Shown in pieces: positions 42,035 through 50,428 of a stretch of 60,127 bases of DNA. The notes under the pieces were generated by a model, which was not told the origin of the DNA, did not search any database, and was given only the letters and a program-made list of their open reading frames with translations. The translations under genes and the position numbers were made by a program. Position 1 is the stretch's first letter, and every line of letters begins with the position of its first letter. Location: positions 1 to 60,127 of the forward strand of contig MGSS01000028.1 in the NCBI GenBank assembly GCA_001798595.1. Direction: 5' to 3'. This DNA is from Deltaproteobacteria bacterium RIFCSPLOWO2_12_FULL_60_19. Lineage in GTDB: Bacteria; Desulfobacterota; Binatia; UBA9968.

Positions 42035-43915
42035 ATGATTCCTTTGAGCTCTCAAAAAGAAGTTCCGCCGGAGTTTCGCCAGCGCACGCAGGTCCTGTTC
42101 GCCATCGTTGGCGTCGCGCTCGCGTTTCTGGTCTGCCGGTTGTTTTTTCTCCAGGTCGTTGACGGCGAGCGTTACACCTATCTCTCGGAGAACAACCGCA
42201 TCCGGCTCAAACGGATCCCCGGCACGCGGGGGATGATCTTCGATCGCAACGGCCAGCTCCTGGTCGACAGCCGCCCCTCGTTCGATCTCCTGTTCGTCCC
42301 CGAAGACGCGCCGGAGCGGGAGAAGACGCTGGGCGAGTTGGCGCGCTTCCTGGGCCGGGATGTCAACGAGTTCCTGGACCTGCTCGAAGAGAACAAAGGC
42401 CGCCCCCCTTTCGAAGAAATCGTTTTGGGAAGAGACGTGGACTGGCGCACGGTGGTTGCGGTCGAATCGCATCAGCTCGAACTGCCCGGGGTAACGCTTC
42501 GCACCCGGCCGCGGCGCAGCTATCTGATGAATAGCATGGCTGCTCATCTGCTCGGCTACCTCGGCGAGATCGGCCCCCGGCAGTTGAAACTGCAGAAGGT
42601 CAAGGGCTACAGCATGGGGGATGAGATTGGCCAGTTTGGTCTGGAGCGTACCTGGGAAGAATTTCTGCGCGGCCGCAGCGGCGGACAACAAGTGGAAGTG
42701 GACGCGCTGGGCCGGCGCGTTCGGACGTTGCACGAAGTCGCAGACGCGCCGGGGTATAACGTTTCCCTGACTCTCGATTGGGAGCTTCAAGAAATTGCCG
42801 CGCAGGCTTTCCAGGGGAAAGAGGGCGCCGTGGTGGCGCTGGAAGTCGATACCGGCGCCATTCTCGCCATGATCAGCACGCCGGCCTTCGATCCCAACAC
42901 CTTCGCCCGGGGAATTACCGGCGACGAATGGCGCGCGCTCACGCGCGACCGCCTGCACCCGCTGAACAACCGGTCGATCCAGGGACAATATCCGCCCGGG
43001 TCCACGTTTAAGCTGATCCTGGCCATCGCCGCCTTGGAGGAAGGCGCGATCCATCCGGACACGCAGCTATCGTGCAAAGGATCCATGATGTTCGGCAACC
43101 GGGCCTTCCGCGACTGGAAAAAGGAAGGACACGGGGCGGTCAATCTCCGCAAAGGACTGGTACAATCCTGCGACGTCTATTTTTACCAGATCGGCCAACG
43201 GCTCGGCGTGGACCGCATCGCCCACTACTCGCGCGCGCTGGGGCTCGGGGAAAAAACCGGCATTGCGCTCGAGGACGAGAAGGGCGGCCTGGTTCCGGAC
43301 AGCCAGTGGAAACAGCGACGCTACGGGCAGCCCTGGTTTCCCGGAGAGACGCCGTCGTTGGCGATCGGGCAGGGCTATCTCACCGTGACGCCTCTCCAGA
43401 TGGCCAACCTTTACGCCGCTTTCGCCAATGGAGGAACCGTCTATCGGCCGTGGTTTGTGCGCAAGGTGGAATCGCTCGACGGCACGGTGATCCGTGAATA
43501 TGGACCGGAGAAGATCCGCTCCCTGCCGCTCAAGCAATCGACGCTCGACCTGGTGCGCGAGGCGCTGGCGGACGCGGTGAACAGCGGAGAAGGAACGGGC
43601 GGCGCGGCCAAGTCCCAGCTCATCCGGATCGCCGGCAAGACCGGCACGGCTCAGGTCGTCGAGATGAAAGGGCAGATCGTCAAGAGCGAACAGCTCGCCT
43701 ATCTCATCCGAGATCATGCCTGGTTTATCGCCTTTGCGCCGGCGGACAAACCTGAGATCGCCGTCGCGGTGCTGGTGGAGCACGGCGGTCACGGCGGCGC
43801 GGCGGCGGCGCCCATCGCAAAAAAGATCATCGAAAAGTACGCTGCCGGCCGGACCTCGCCCCCGCCGTCGGTCGAGCAGCTCGCCGGCGCGCCGGGAGGG
43901 ACGCGTGCTGATTGA
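42035..43915 (+). CDS. mrdA: Penicillin-binding protein 2 (peptidoglycan transpeptidase)
   Basis: This 626-residue class B PBP cross-links lateral wall peptidoglycan. It has one N-terminal membrane helix (VLFAIVGVALAFLVCRLFFL), a pedestal domain with RIPGTRGMIFDRNGQLLVDS, and a transpeptidase domain with the nucleophile Ser323 in PPGSTFKL, an SxN-type motif in the SCDVYFYQIG region, and the KTG box in IAGKTGTAQVVE. The rodA start overlaps its last codons. Confidence 0.96.
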   Translation: MIPLSSQKEVPPEFRQRTQVLFAIVGVALAFLVCRLFFLQVVDGERYTYLSENNRIRLKRIPGTRGMIFDRNGQLLVDSRPSFDLLFVPEDAPEREKTLGELARFLGRDVNEFLDLLEENKGRPPFEEIVLGRDVDWRTVVAVESHQLELPGVTLRTRPRRSYLMNSMAAHLLGYLGEIGPRQLKLQKVKGYSMGDEIGQFGLERTWEEFLRGRSGGQQVEVDALGRRVRTLHEVADAPGYNVSLTLDWELQEIAAQAFQGKEGAVVALEVDTGAILAMISTPAFDPNTFARGITGDEWRALTRDRLHPLNNRSIQGQYPPGSTFKLILAIAALEEGAIHPDTQLSCKGSMMFGNRAFRDWKKEGHGAVNLRKGLVQSCDVYFYQIGQRLGVDRIAHYSRALGLGEKTGIALEDEKGGLVPDSQWKQRRYGQPWFPGETPSLAIGQGYLTVTPLQMANLYAAFANGGTVYRPWFVRKVESLDGTVIREYGPEKIRSLPLKQSTLDLVREALADAVNSGEGTGGAAKSQLIRIAGKTGTAQVVEMKGQIVKSEQLAYLIRDHAWFIAFAPADKPEIAVAVLVEHGGHGGAAAAPIAKKIIEKYAAGRTSPPPSVEQLAGAPGGTRAD

Positions 43916-45008
43916 TCGCAGGCTGGCGTCGCACTTCGACTGGACGATCCTCGCCGTCAGCGTCGCGGTCGCGGCGCTGGGAATTCTCACCATCTATAGC
44001 GCCAACTACAGCGTCACCGAGCACAGGTCCGGCGCTCTCGCCTGGAAGCAGATCTATTGGTTCCTGCTGGGCATCGTCGTGATGCTGAGCGCGTTGACTT
44101 TCGATTATCATCACATCGACCGCTTCGCCTACCCGGTCTATGGTGCGGTTCTGGCCTCTCTGCTGCTCGTTCTTGTCATCGGATCGGTCGGCGGCGGCTC
44201 GCAGCGCTGGCTCAACCTGGGATTTTTCACTCTCCAACCTTCCGAAGTCGCCAAGCCCGCTCTCGTCGTCGCGCTGGCAAAATTTTTCCAGTACGACGAG
44301 CCGCTTGACGGCTACCGGCTGCGCGACCTCTCGGTGCCCTTCCTGTTGATCGCGCCGCTCGCCCTGCTGACGCTCGTCCAGCCCGACCTGGGCACCGCGG
44401 TCATCCTGGTGTTGGTTTTCATCAGCGTGGTCTTGATGGGGGGGCTGCGCATCCGCTCTTTTCTCTATCTCGTCGCCACCGGGCTGGCGCTGCTGCCCAT
44501 CGCCTGGCATTTTTTAAAGTCTTACCAGCGCGACCGCATTCTGACGTTTCTTAATCCGGACCTCGACCCGCTCGGCGCCGGTTACCACATCATCCAGTCC
44601 AAGATCGCCGTCGGCTCCGGGAGATTTTTGGGAAAAGGCTTTCTCAACGGCACCCAAAACCGGCTTGATTTTCTCCCCGCGCAGCATACCGACTTCGCCT
44701 TCGCGGTTTTCGCCGAGGAATGGGGGTTTCTCGGCTGCGTGATCCTGCTTGGGCTTTACTTCGCGTTGATGGTGGTGGCGCTCAGAGTCGTGGCGCGGGC
44801 CAAAGACCGGCTCGGAGCGATCCTCGCCTTCGGCATGCTGAGCATTTTTTTTTGGCAGGTGGGGATCAATACGGCGATGGTCACCGGCATGATGCCGGTC
44901 GTGGGGATTCCGCTGCCGCTGCTCAGCTACGGCGGCTCTTCGATGGTATCGATGATGGTCGGCGTCGGCCTGCTGATCAACGTCAGCATGCGACGCTTTA
45001 CTTTCTAG
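43905..45008 (+). CDS. rodA: Rod-shape SEDS glycosyltransferase RodA
   Basis: This 367-residue polytopic membrane protein polymerises glycan strands together with PBP2. SEDS signatures are NLGFFTLQPSEVAKPALVVA, QPDLGTAVIL, LPAQHTDFAFAVFAEEWGF with the catalytic Asp, and GIPLPLLSYGGSSM. A GTG start at 43905, overlapping the mrdA stop by 11 bp and preceded by GGAGGG, is chosen because it begins just before the first membrane helix. The longer frame upstream is a shadow of mrdA. Confidence 0.95.
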   Translation: MLIDRRLASHFDWTILAVSVAVAALGILTIYSANYSVTEHRSGALAWKQIYWFLLGIVVMLSALTFDYHHIDRFAYPVYGAVLASLLLVLVIGSVGGGSQRWLNLGFFTLQPSEVAKPALVVALAKFFQYDEPLDGYRLRDLSVPFLLIAPLALLTLVQPDLGTAVILVLVFISVVLMGGLRIRSFLYLVATGLALLPIAWHFLKSYQRDRILTFLNPDLDPLGAGYHIIQSKIAVGSGRFLGKGFLNGTQNRLDFLPAQHTDFAFAVFAEEWGFLGCVILLGLYFALMVVALRVVARAKDRLGAILAFGMLSIFFWQVGINTAMVTGMMPVVGIPLPLLSYGGSSMVSMMVGVGLLINVSMRRFTF

Positions 45009-45011
45009 GCG

Positions 45012-45075
45012 GTAGGGGCGACCGGCCGCGTAAAGCGGCGAGGCCGCCACGCGGCTTTTCGCCGGTCGCCCCTAC
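45012..45075. repeat. 64-bp palindromic-ended repeat, copy B
   Basis: It has the same ends (GTAGGGGCGACCGGC and GCCGGTCGCCCCTAC) and the same core as copy A, in opposite orientation. It begins 3 bp after the rodA stop codon and lies between convergent rodA and trxA, so it may also terminate both. Confidence 0.75.
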
Positions 45076-45087
45076 GTGACGTCTTCT

Positions 45088-45414
45088 TTACCCAATCACA
45101 TTGTCGATCGCCTGGATCAGCTTGGCCTTCGGCGCGGCGCCGACGATCTGCTCCTTCACGACGCCGCCCTTAATGATGATGAGATTGGGGATCCCGCGCA
45201 CGCCGTAGCGCGACGGGGTGAGCGGATTGTCGTCGACGTTCATCTTGGCCACCTTGAGCCGCCCCTGATATTCGCCGGCCAACTCCTCCACCACCGGCGC
45301 GATGACTTTGCATGGCCCGCACCACGGCGCCCAGAAGTCGATCAGCACCGGGAGATTGGAGCGAATCACCTCCGCCTCGAAATCGGCATCGCTTACCTGT
45401 AGAACGTTTGCCAT
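45088..45414 (-). CDS. trxA: Thioredoxin
   Basis: This is a 108-residue thioredoxin with the redox motif WCGPCK (Cys32, Cys35), preceded by VLIDFWAPWCG and followed by the cis-Pro segment YGVRGIPNLIII. No signal peptide is present, so it works in the cytoplasm. It could reduce the selenoperoxiredoxin encoded about 12 kb away. The gene is bracketed by copies B and C of the 64-bp repeat. Confidence 0.95.
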   Translation of the reverse strand: MANVLQVSDADFEAEVIRSNLPVLIDFWAPWCGPCKVIAPVVEELAGEYQGRLKVAKMNVDDNPLTPSRYGVRGIPNLIIIKGGVVKEQIVGAAPKAKLIQAIDNVIG

Positions 45415-45467
45415 TGTTCGTCCCTTTCTTTGAATCCGTGTAAAAAACGTGAGGCGTGAATGTGAAA

Positions 45468-45527
45468 GGGCGACCGGCCGCGTAAAGCGGCGAGGCCGCC
45501 ACGCGGCTTTTCGCCGGTCGCCCCTAC
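45468..45527. repeat. 64-bp palindromic-ended repeat, copy C
   Basis: Copy C is in the same orientation as copy B and identical over the core, but its left end is degraded (AAAGGGCGACC instead of TAGGGGCGACC). It lies between the aminopeptidase stop and the trxA start, so copies B and C flank trxA as direct repeats. Confidence 0.7.
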
Positions 45528-45546
45528 GGTTGCCCGTTGTCTATCG

Positions 45547-47028
45547 CTAAAGCGTCGTTAAAAATTTAACTAGCGTCCGCACGCCGAATCCCGTGCCGCC
45601 TTTGGGGCAGAGAGGGCTATCCTTTTCCGCAAACGCCGGTCCCGCGATATCGAGATGCGCCCAGGGAATGTCGGCGACGAACTCCTGCAGCAGCAGCGCG
45701 GCGGTGATCGCCCCGCCGTAAGAGCCGCCGATATTTTTGATATCCGCGACGCTGCTTTTGATCTCTTCGCGATATTCCTTGACCAGCGGGAGCTGCCAGA
45801 GCTTCTCCCCCGCCTCTCTCCCGCAACCGATCAGCTTCTCGGCCAGCGCCTGCCGATTGCTGAAAATTCCGGCGACTTCGTTGCCCAGGGCGACCATACA
45901 GGCCCCGGTAAGAGTCGCCAGGTTGATCATGTAATCCGGCTTCTCTTTGGCCGCGAGGGCCAGGCCGTCGGCCAAAATCAACCTTCCCTCGGCGTCCGTG
46001 TTCAGGACCTCGACCGTCTTGCCGTTCAAATAGCGGATGACGTCTCCCGGCTTCTGCGCGCTGCCGCTCGGCAGATTGTCCGTGGTCGGGATATAGCCCG
46101 TCACTTCGACTTGCGGCCGGAGCACGGGCAGCCGGCTCATAGCGCCGATGATCGCGGCGCCCCCCGCCATATCGAGTTTCATCGTCTCCATCGACTTGGC
46201 CGGTTTGAGCGAGAGGCCGCCGGAGTCGAAGGTAATCCCCTTGCCGATCAGCGCGACTCTCTTCTTCGCCTTTCCCTGCGGCTTGTAGCGAATGACGATA
46301 AAGCGCGGCTCCTCCACGCTCCCGCGATTGACCGCCAGCAGGCCCGCCAGCTTCATCTGCTGAATCTTTTTCTTGTTCCACACCTCTACGGTCAGTCCCC
46401 GGCCGCGACAGTGGCGCCGCGCCTGCTCTCCCAGGAAGCGCGCGGTGGTGACCGAAGGCGGCTCGTTGACCAGATCGCGGGCGAGGCAGACGCCCGGGGC
46501 GATATCCTGGGCGAGACCCGCCGCCCGCGCCAGCGCATCGCTGCTCTTTAAGCCGGGACGGAAAAACGTCACGCGCTGGATCGCGGTCGCCGGCTTGCGC
46601 TCCGATCGATACTTCTCGAACTGATAAGCGGCGAGCGAGATTCCTTCGACGACCGCCGCCGCGGCGGCGCTCTCGCCATCCTTGTCCGGCGCGAAGAAAA
46701 AGCCGATTTCCCGCGCTCCCTGCGCCGACGCTTCCTTGCGCGCCCGCGCTCCCGCCTTTCTCCAGGAGTCAGCGTCGATCTCCTCTCCTTTTCCCAAGCC
46801 GACGAGCAGGAGATTCGCCGCGGGGAGCATCCCGCTCGTGGTGTAAAGCAGCGCGCTCCCCTCCGACGCGGTGAAGCGGCTCCGGCGGATTCGTTCCGCG
46901 AGCCCGCCCCGTAGCCGTCGGTCCAGGCGGCGCAGCAACGCCCCTTCGATCTCGCTCTCTTTCACGGGGACAGCGAGCAGATCGGTCCTTACGTGCTCGG
47001 CCTGCTGATCTCTGAACTTTACTTCCAT
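45547..47028 (-). CDS. pepA: Leucyl aminopeptidase (M17)
   Basis: This 493-residue cytosolic metallo-aminopeptidase has the M17 signature NTDAEGRLILADGLA, the catalytic Lys segment LIGKGITFDSGGLSLKP, and the metal-ligand region MKLDMAGGAAIIGAM. The N-terminal domain (residues 1-170) is more variable, as usual. It follows folE by 11 bp and shares its operon. PepA can also bind DNA in some bacteria; there is no evidence for that here. Confidence 0.95.
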   Translation of the reverse strand: MEVKFRDQQAEHVRTDLLAVPVKESEIEGALLRRLDRRLRGGLAERIRRSRFTASEGSALLYTTSGMLPAANLLLVGLGKGEEIDADSWRKAGARARKEASAQGAREIGFFFAPDKDGESAAAAAVVEGISLAAYQFEKYRSERKPATAIQRVTFFRPGLKSSDALARAAGLAQDIAPGVCLARDLVNEPPSVTTARFLGEQARRHCRGRGLTVEVWNKKKIQQMKLAGLLAVNRGSVEEPRFIVIRYKPQGKAKKRVALIGKGITFDSGGLSLKPAKSMETMKLDMAGGAAIIGAMSRLPVLRPQVEVTGYIPTTDNLPSGSAQKPGDVIRYLNGKTVEVLNTDAEGRLILADGLALAAKEKPDYMINLATLTGACMVALGNEVAGIFSNRQALAEKLIGCGREAGEKLWQLPLVKEYREEIKSSVADIKNIGGSYGGAITAALLLQEFVADIPWAHLDIAGPAFAEKDSPLCPKGGTGFGVRTLVKFLTTL

Positions 47029-47039
47029 CCAAACCCCTC

Positions 47040-47603
47040 TTAGCTCTTTTGCCGAATCAGGTTCATGAACTCGTTGCGCGTCTCTTGCCGGGTCCTGAAA
47101 GCGCCCAGCAGTGTGCTGGTGATGATCAGCGAATTTTGCTTCTCCACGCCGCGCATCCGCATGCAGAGGTGTTCCGCTTCGATGACGACCGCGGCGCCCA
47201 AAGGATTGAGCTTCTCCATGATCGTCGTCGCGATCTGGCTCGTCAGCCGCTCCTGGACCTGAAGCCGGCGGGCAAAGACGTCGACCAGCCGGGCCAGCTT
47301 GGAGACGCCGATGATCTTGTGGCGCGGCAGGTAGGCTACGTGCGCTTTGCCGAAGAACGGGAGCAGGTGGTGTTCGCAGAGAGAGAAGAAATCGATGTCC
47401 TTCTGGACGATCATCTCTTCGTAGTCTTCGGTGAACACTGCGTTGTTGATCACCTGGTCCGGGTCCATGTGGTAGCCGCGGGTAAGAAACGCCAGCGCTT
47501 CGGTGACGCGGTGCGGGGTCTTTTTAAGCCCTTCCCGCTCGGGATTTTCTCCTATGGATTGGAGGATCGCGCGGATATGCTCTTCCATTTGATCGTTTTT
47601 CAC
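47040..47603 (-). CDS. folE: GTP cyclohydrolase I
   Basis: This 187-residue FolE (type IA) converts GTP to dihydroneopterin triphosphate, the first step of folate synthesis. The zinc ligands lie in [21 protein letters not shown] and [12 protein letters not shown], and the GTP-binding segment is [21 protein letters not shown]. Lengths and motifs are standard. It is the first gene of a folE-pepA pair. Confidence 0.96.
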   Translation of the reverse strand: MKNDQMEEHIRAILQSIGENPEREGLKKTPHRVTEALAFLTRGYHMDPDQVINNAVFTEDYEEMIVQKDIDFFSLCEHHLLPFFGKAHVAYLPRHKIIGVSKLARLVDVFARRLQVQERLTSQIATTIMEKLNPLGAAVVIEAEHLCMRMRGVEKQNSLIITSTLLGAFRTRQETRNEFMNLIRQKS

Positions 47604-47726
47604 AAACCTTGCCTTACGGAATTGAAGCGAGATTGCCGGAGATTCGGCGGTCGAACGTTAAAAAAAATAGCACTTACCTACGGGGAGGTCAAACCTGAGC
47701 GTCAGAGCGTCCGCGCGAGCCGCGGC

Positions 47727-48464
47727 TTACAGCCTCTCCAACAGCCACTGCGGAGTGAGCCGGATCGCGTAGATATTCAGCAGCGTGAAGTAGTCCGTGA
47801 CCAGCAGCAGACCCACCAGGACCAGCAGAACGCCGGCGACGACGTGAACGTAGCGGAGGTAACGGCGGAACGCGCGGGAGAATTCAAAAAAAGAGTCGAT
47901 GGCGACGGCGCTCAAAAAAAACGGGAGCGCAAGACCCGCCGCATAAGCGGTGAGAAGAAAGACGCCCTCGCTCAGCCGGCTCGAGGTCGCCGCCCAGGTA
48001 AGGATCGCGCCGAGGATCGGCCCGACGCACGGAATCCAGGCCACGGCGAAAGTGACGCCGACCAACGCGGAGCCGACGTAGCCCGCCGGTTTGTCCTTGA
48101 GATTGACCTGAAAGTAGCGTTCGAGAACCGAGATTTTCAAAAACCCAAGGAGGTAAAGGCCCACCAGCACAATCAACGCCCCGCCCAACACCCGAATTGC
48201 GCTCCGATAACCTGCAAACAGGCCGCCCAAAAAACTGGCCGAGACTCCCAGGGAGACGAAGACGATGGAGAATCCGAAGATGAACGCCAGCGAGTTGATC
48301 ACGACTCTGCGGCGGACCACGCCCCGGCCTTGCGCGCCCTGCATCTCTTCCAGCGACACGCCGGAGATAAAAGAGAGATACGACGGAATCACCGGCAGCA
48401 CGCAGGGAGAGAGAAAGGAGAGGAGACCGGAGGTGAAAGCGACAAAGAGGCTGATTTCCGTCAT
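47727..48464 (-). CDS. ccdA: Cytochrome c biogenesis protein CcdA
   Basis: This 245-residue inner-membrane protein has six hydrophobic helices and the two redox Cys segments FLSPCVLPVIPSYLSF and VAWIPCVGPILGAIL. It moves electrons from cytoplasmic thioredoxin to periplasmic thiol proteins. Its ATG overlaps the stop of the TlpA-like gene by 4 bp, so the two form a transport-acceptor pair. Confidence 0.95.
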   Translation of the reverse strand: MTEISLFVAFTSGLLSFLSPCVLPVIPSYLSFISGVSLEEMQGAQGRGVVRRRVVINSLAFIFGFSIVFVSLGVSASFLGGLFAGYRSAIRVLGGALIVLVGLYLLGFLKISVLERYFQVNLKDKPAGYVGSALVGVTFAVAWIPCVGPILGAILTWAATSSRLSEGVFLLTAYAAGLALPFFLSAVAIDSFFEFSRAFRRYLRYVHVVAGVLLVLVGLLLVTDYFTLLNIYAIRLTPQWLLERL

Positions 48465-49105
48465 CGCTTGCCGTCCAGCAAATCTTTAATGAGTTGCTTG
48501 GCCCCCGCGCCGTCCCACTTGGCCGGGCCCCACATCCTGGCGAGCCCCTCGCCTTTAGGGCCGATCAGATAAGTCGTCGGCAAACCCCATGCCCCGTAGA
48601 GCAGGCCGATTTCACCCTCGGGATCGAAGAGCGCGGGATAGGTAAACTTAAGCTCCCGAACGAAGGCCAGCGCGTCGTCCCGGCTGTCCTTCACGTTGAC
48701 CGCGACAATCACAAAGCCCCTGGCTTTGTACTCCTGGTAAAGCCGCTCCATCTGCGGCATCTCTTCCCGGCACGGCACGCACCAACTGGCCCAGAAATTC
48801 AACATCACAAGCTTGCCGCGGAAGTCGGTTAACGCTACCTTCTTCTCCGCGCCGTCGACCGACGCCGGCTTCCACCACCGGCGCACTCTCTGCCAGAGCG
48901 AAGACTTGGGCGCGGCCCGGCCCTCCGAAAGCAGCGGCAGCGCAAATTCCGGCGTTGGAGAGGAATCTTTCATCGCCTCCAGGTTGGGCACCAGCTTGTA
49001 GTTCACCGCTCCGCTTGCGCCAGGTTGCGGCGCGATCGCGCCGCCCCACAGCCAGAGGCCGGCGAAGACGAGCAGAAAGCTCCGAGTGAGGATATTGCCA
49101 TTCAT
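48461..49105 (-). CDS. TlpA/ResA-like periplasmic thiol-disulfide protein
   Basis: This 214-residue exported protein has a signal segment (FLLVFAGLWLWGGAIAPQPG) and a thioredoxin domain with the redox motif ASWCVPCREEMP. The extra insert after the first strand (ALTDFRGKLVMLNFWASWC) and the GLPTTYLIGPKG cis-Pro loop fit TlpA/ResA proteins. It would be reduced by CcdA and act on cytochrome c or other periplasmic disulfides. The region between residues 35 and 80 is a low-conservation linker. Confidence 0.92.
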   Translation of the reverse strand: MNGNILTRSFLLVFAGLWLWGGAIAPQPGASGAVNYKLVPNLEAMKDSSPTPEFALPLLSEGRAAPKSSLWQRVRRWWKPASVDGAEKKVALTDFRGKLVMLNFWASWCVPCREEMPQMERLYQEYKARGFVIVAVNVKDSRDDALAFVRELKFTYPALFDPEGEIGLLYGAWGLPTTYLIGPKGEGLARMWGPAKWDGAGAKQLIKDLLDGKR

Positions 49106-49208
49106 TGCGGTAGTCGTCTTGTATGAATCTAGCCAATGGCTCTGCGAGAAGCAATCCTCGCTCTAAGAACCCCGCGCCACGTGTAAAAGTTCCCGCGCCG
49201 GAGCGGCG

Positions 49209-50039
49209 CTAATCTTCCGTCGTCGGTTCCGGCAAGAGAATCTCTTCGCCTAACTTCGTCACGATCCAGCGATGGATGTCTCTGACAATTGCCTCGCCGC
49301 CGGCCTCGCCCATCATCCAGTGGCCGCGGTCCGGGTACTCTTTCATCTCACCCCCCAACCGCTCGGCCAACTCGCGTTGCGACGCGACGGGCACGACTCG
49401 ATCCTCGCCGCCCGCGACCACCAGGACCGGACAGCGGATTGGATTCGGCTGCGCCGGGATGTCGCGGTCGAAAAAATCTCCGATCAGATGAGGTGACTCC
49501 GGGACCAGCGACTTGAGCAACTCCGACTGCCGGTCTTCGCGGACCGTATTCAGCCAGCTCCGCCGGAAGTCTTTTTCTTCGATGCGAAATGGGCGGCGGA
49601 GAAATAACAGCGGCGCATATTTGAGGCGCAGAAGCCGCATCGCCGGCGGCAGCGCCGGTTGGATCGCCCTTGGCGCGAGGCCGGCAACTTGAATCAAGGC
49701 GGACACATTTTCTTCTTCAGCCGCTTGCCGCGCGATCCAGCCCCCAAGACTATGACCCAGGAGGATCGGCGGACAGGGCGACTCGCCGATGACCCGCTTG
49801 ATATCGCTTACGCAATCCTGGAACGTGAGCTGCCGCAAAACTTCGAGCGGACTCTCCTCAAACCGCCCTCTAAAGTTCATCGCCCAACACTCCCAGCCGA
49901 GATTGCAAAAATGGGTATCCCACGGCTTCCAGCAGAGACTCGATGTCCAGGGGCCGTGAACCAAGATCAGCGGCGATTTAAATTTTAGCTGCTCGGGCGG
50001 AGAGACGTCCACCGGCAGGTTGCCGATCCACTTTTCCAT
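49209..50039 (-). CDS. Alpha/beta hydrolase
   Basis: This is a 276-residue alpha/beta-hydrolase-fold protein. The oxyanion segment is LILVHGPWTSSLCW, the nucleophile elbow GHSLGG, the acid near VVAGGEDRVVP, and the His in DRGHWMMGE. The Met at 50039 (MEKWIGNLPVDVS) is used; the frame can also start at 50057. There is no signal peptide. The substrate is unknown. It lies downstream of the lysine-rich peptide unit and its terminator. Confidence 0.88.
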   Translation of the reverse strand: MEKWIGNLPVDVSPPEQLKFKSPLILVHGPWTSSLCWKPWDTHFCNLGWECWAMNFRGRFEESPLEVLRQLTFQDCVSDIKRVIGESPCPPILLGHSLGGWIARQAAEEENVSALIQVAGLAPRAIQPALPPAMRLLRLKYAPLLFLRRPFRIEEKDFRRSWLNTVREDRQSELLKSLVPESPHLIGDFFDRDIPAQPNPIRCPVLVVAGGEDRVVPVASQRELAERLGGEMKEYPDRGHWMMGEAGGEAIVRDIHRWIVTKLGEEILLPEPTTED

Positions 50040-50077
50040 TGCGTGGAACCTTACCAACTCATCCTACAAACGACAAA

Positions 50078-50102
50078 GCCCTTCGGGATTTAGCCGAAGG
50101 GC
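50078..50102 (-). terminator. Terminator hairpin of the lysine-rich peptide transcript
   Basis: On the minus strand GCCCTTCGG and CCGAAGGGC form a perfect 9-bp stem with loop CTAAATC, followed by TTTGTCGTTTG. It lies about 90 bp after the stop codon of the 12-residue reading frame and before the hydrolase gene. Confidence 0.65.
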
Positions 50103-50103
50103 C

Positions 50104-50336
50104 TTGCTTTCCAGGTAGCCAGGACAGCTACCCTGTCGCCTGAGAGATATGGAGGGTTTAACTCACCGCCACCACACATCCTAACCGTTTACCTTTTCTT
50201 TTTCTTCTTGGCCTTTTTCTTTGCCATAGGCACCTCCTTTTAGGATTCCCGTCGGTGGGCATTGGCATAAGAGGTGGGAAGTTGTGGCTCAGGCGAGAAG
50301 ATTTCTACCTCAGAAACCCTCCTCCATTTCGTCGTT
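50104..50336 (-). ncRNA. Structured leader and trailer around the lysine-rich peptide
   Basis: The predicted transcript from about 50336 has two segments in the leader that exactly complement two in the trailer: GGAGGGTTT (50322-50314) with AAACCCTCC (50159-50151), and TCGCCTGAG (50296-50288) with CTCAGGCGA (50144-50136). Their order makes the pairings cross, so they form a pseudoknot or mutually exclusive folds. The trailer also holds the hairpin GGTAGC/GCTACC (about 50114-50132). The layout suggests regulation or a structured RNA, but no known RNA class was recognised. Confidence 0.5.
50189..50227 (-). CDS. 12-residue lysine-rich peptide
   Basis: The reading frame encodes MAKKKAKKKKKR and ends in TAA. 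Eight of its twelve residues are Lys. The start is strongly supported: AAAGGAGG, a complete Shine-Dalgarno sequence, lies 5 bases before the ATG, and a near-consensus promoter is about 115 bp upstream. The unit is closed by a terminator. Candidate roles are a ribosome- or RNA-binding mini-protein, a translational leader that senses lysyl-tRNA or ribosome stalling on consecutive Lys codons, or only the coding part of a structured RNA. I know of no family name for it. Confidence 0.65.
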   Translation of the reverse strand: MAKKKAKKKKKR

Positions 50337-50342
50337 GATCGG

Positions 50343-50372
50343 ATTATAGGGACACAGGCCCTTGTATGTCAA
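50343..50372 (-). promoter_or_regulatory. Near-consensus sigma70 promoter
   Basis: Reading the minus strand, TTGACA (50372-50367) and TATAAT (50348-50343) are both perfect and are separated by 18 bases. Transcription should begin near 50336 and run through the lysine-rich peptide. It is the strongest promoter match seen in the window. Confidence 0.8.
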
Positions 50373-50428
50373 GAAAAAAACGGGATTTTACTCGATTCGG
50401 GGCATCGCCCATCCCGAATTCGCGCCCG

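Noticed and set aside
45012-45527. trxA as cargo of a composite transposon
   Set aside because: The flanking 60-64-bp repeats have no transposase and are too short to be insertion sequences. A REPIN/MITE or terminator-like role is more sober.
50078-50336. The lysine-rich peptide unit as tmRNA or a known riboswitch
   Set aside because: It has no tRNA-like domain or CCA end, and the peptide does not resemble an SsrA tag. Motifs of TPP, glycine, SAM and c-di-GMP riboswitches were looked for and not found.
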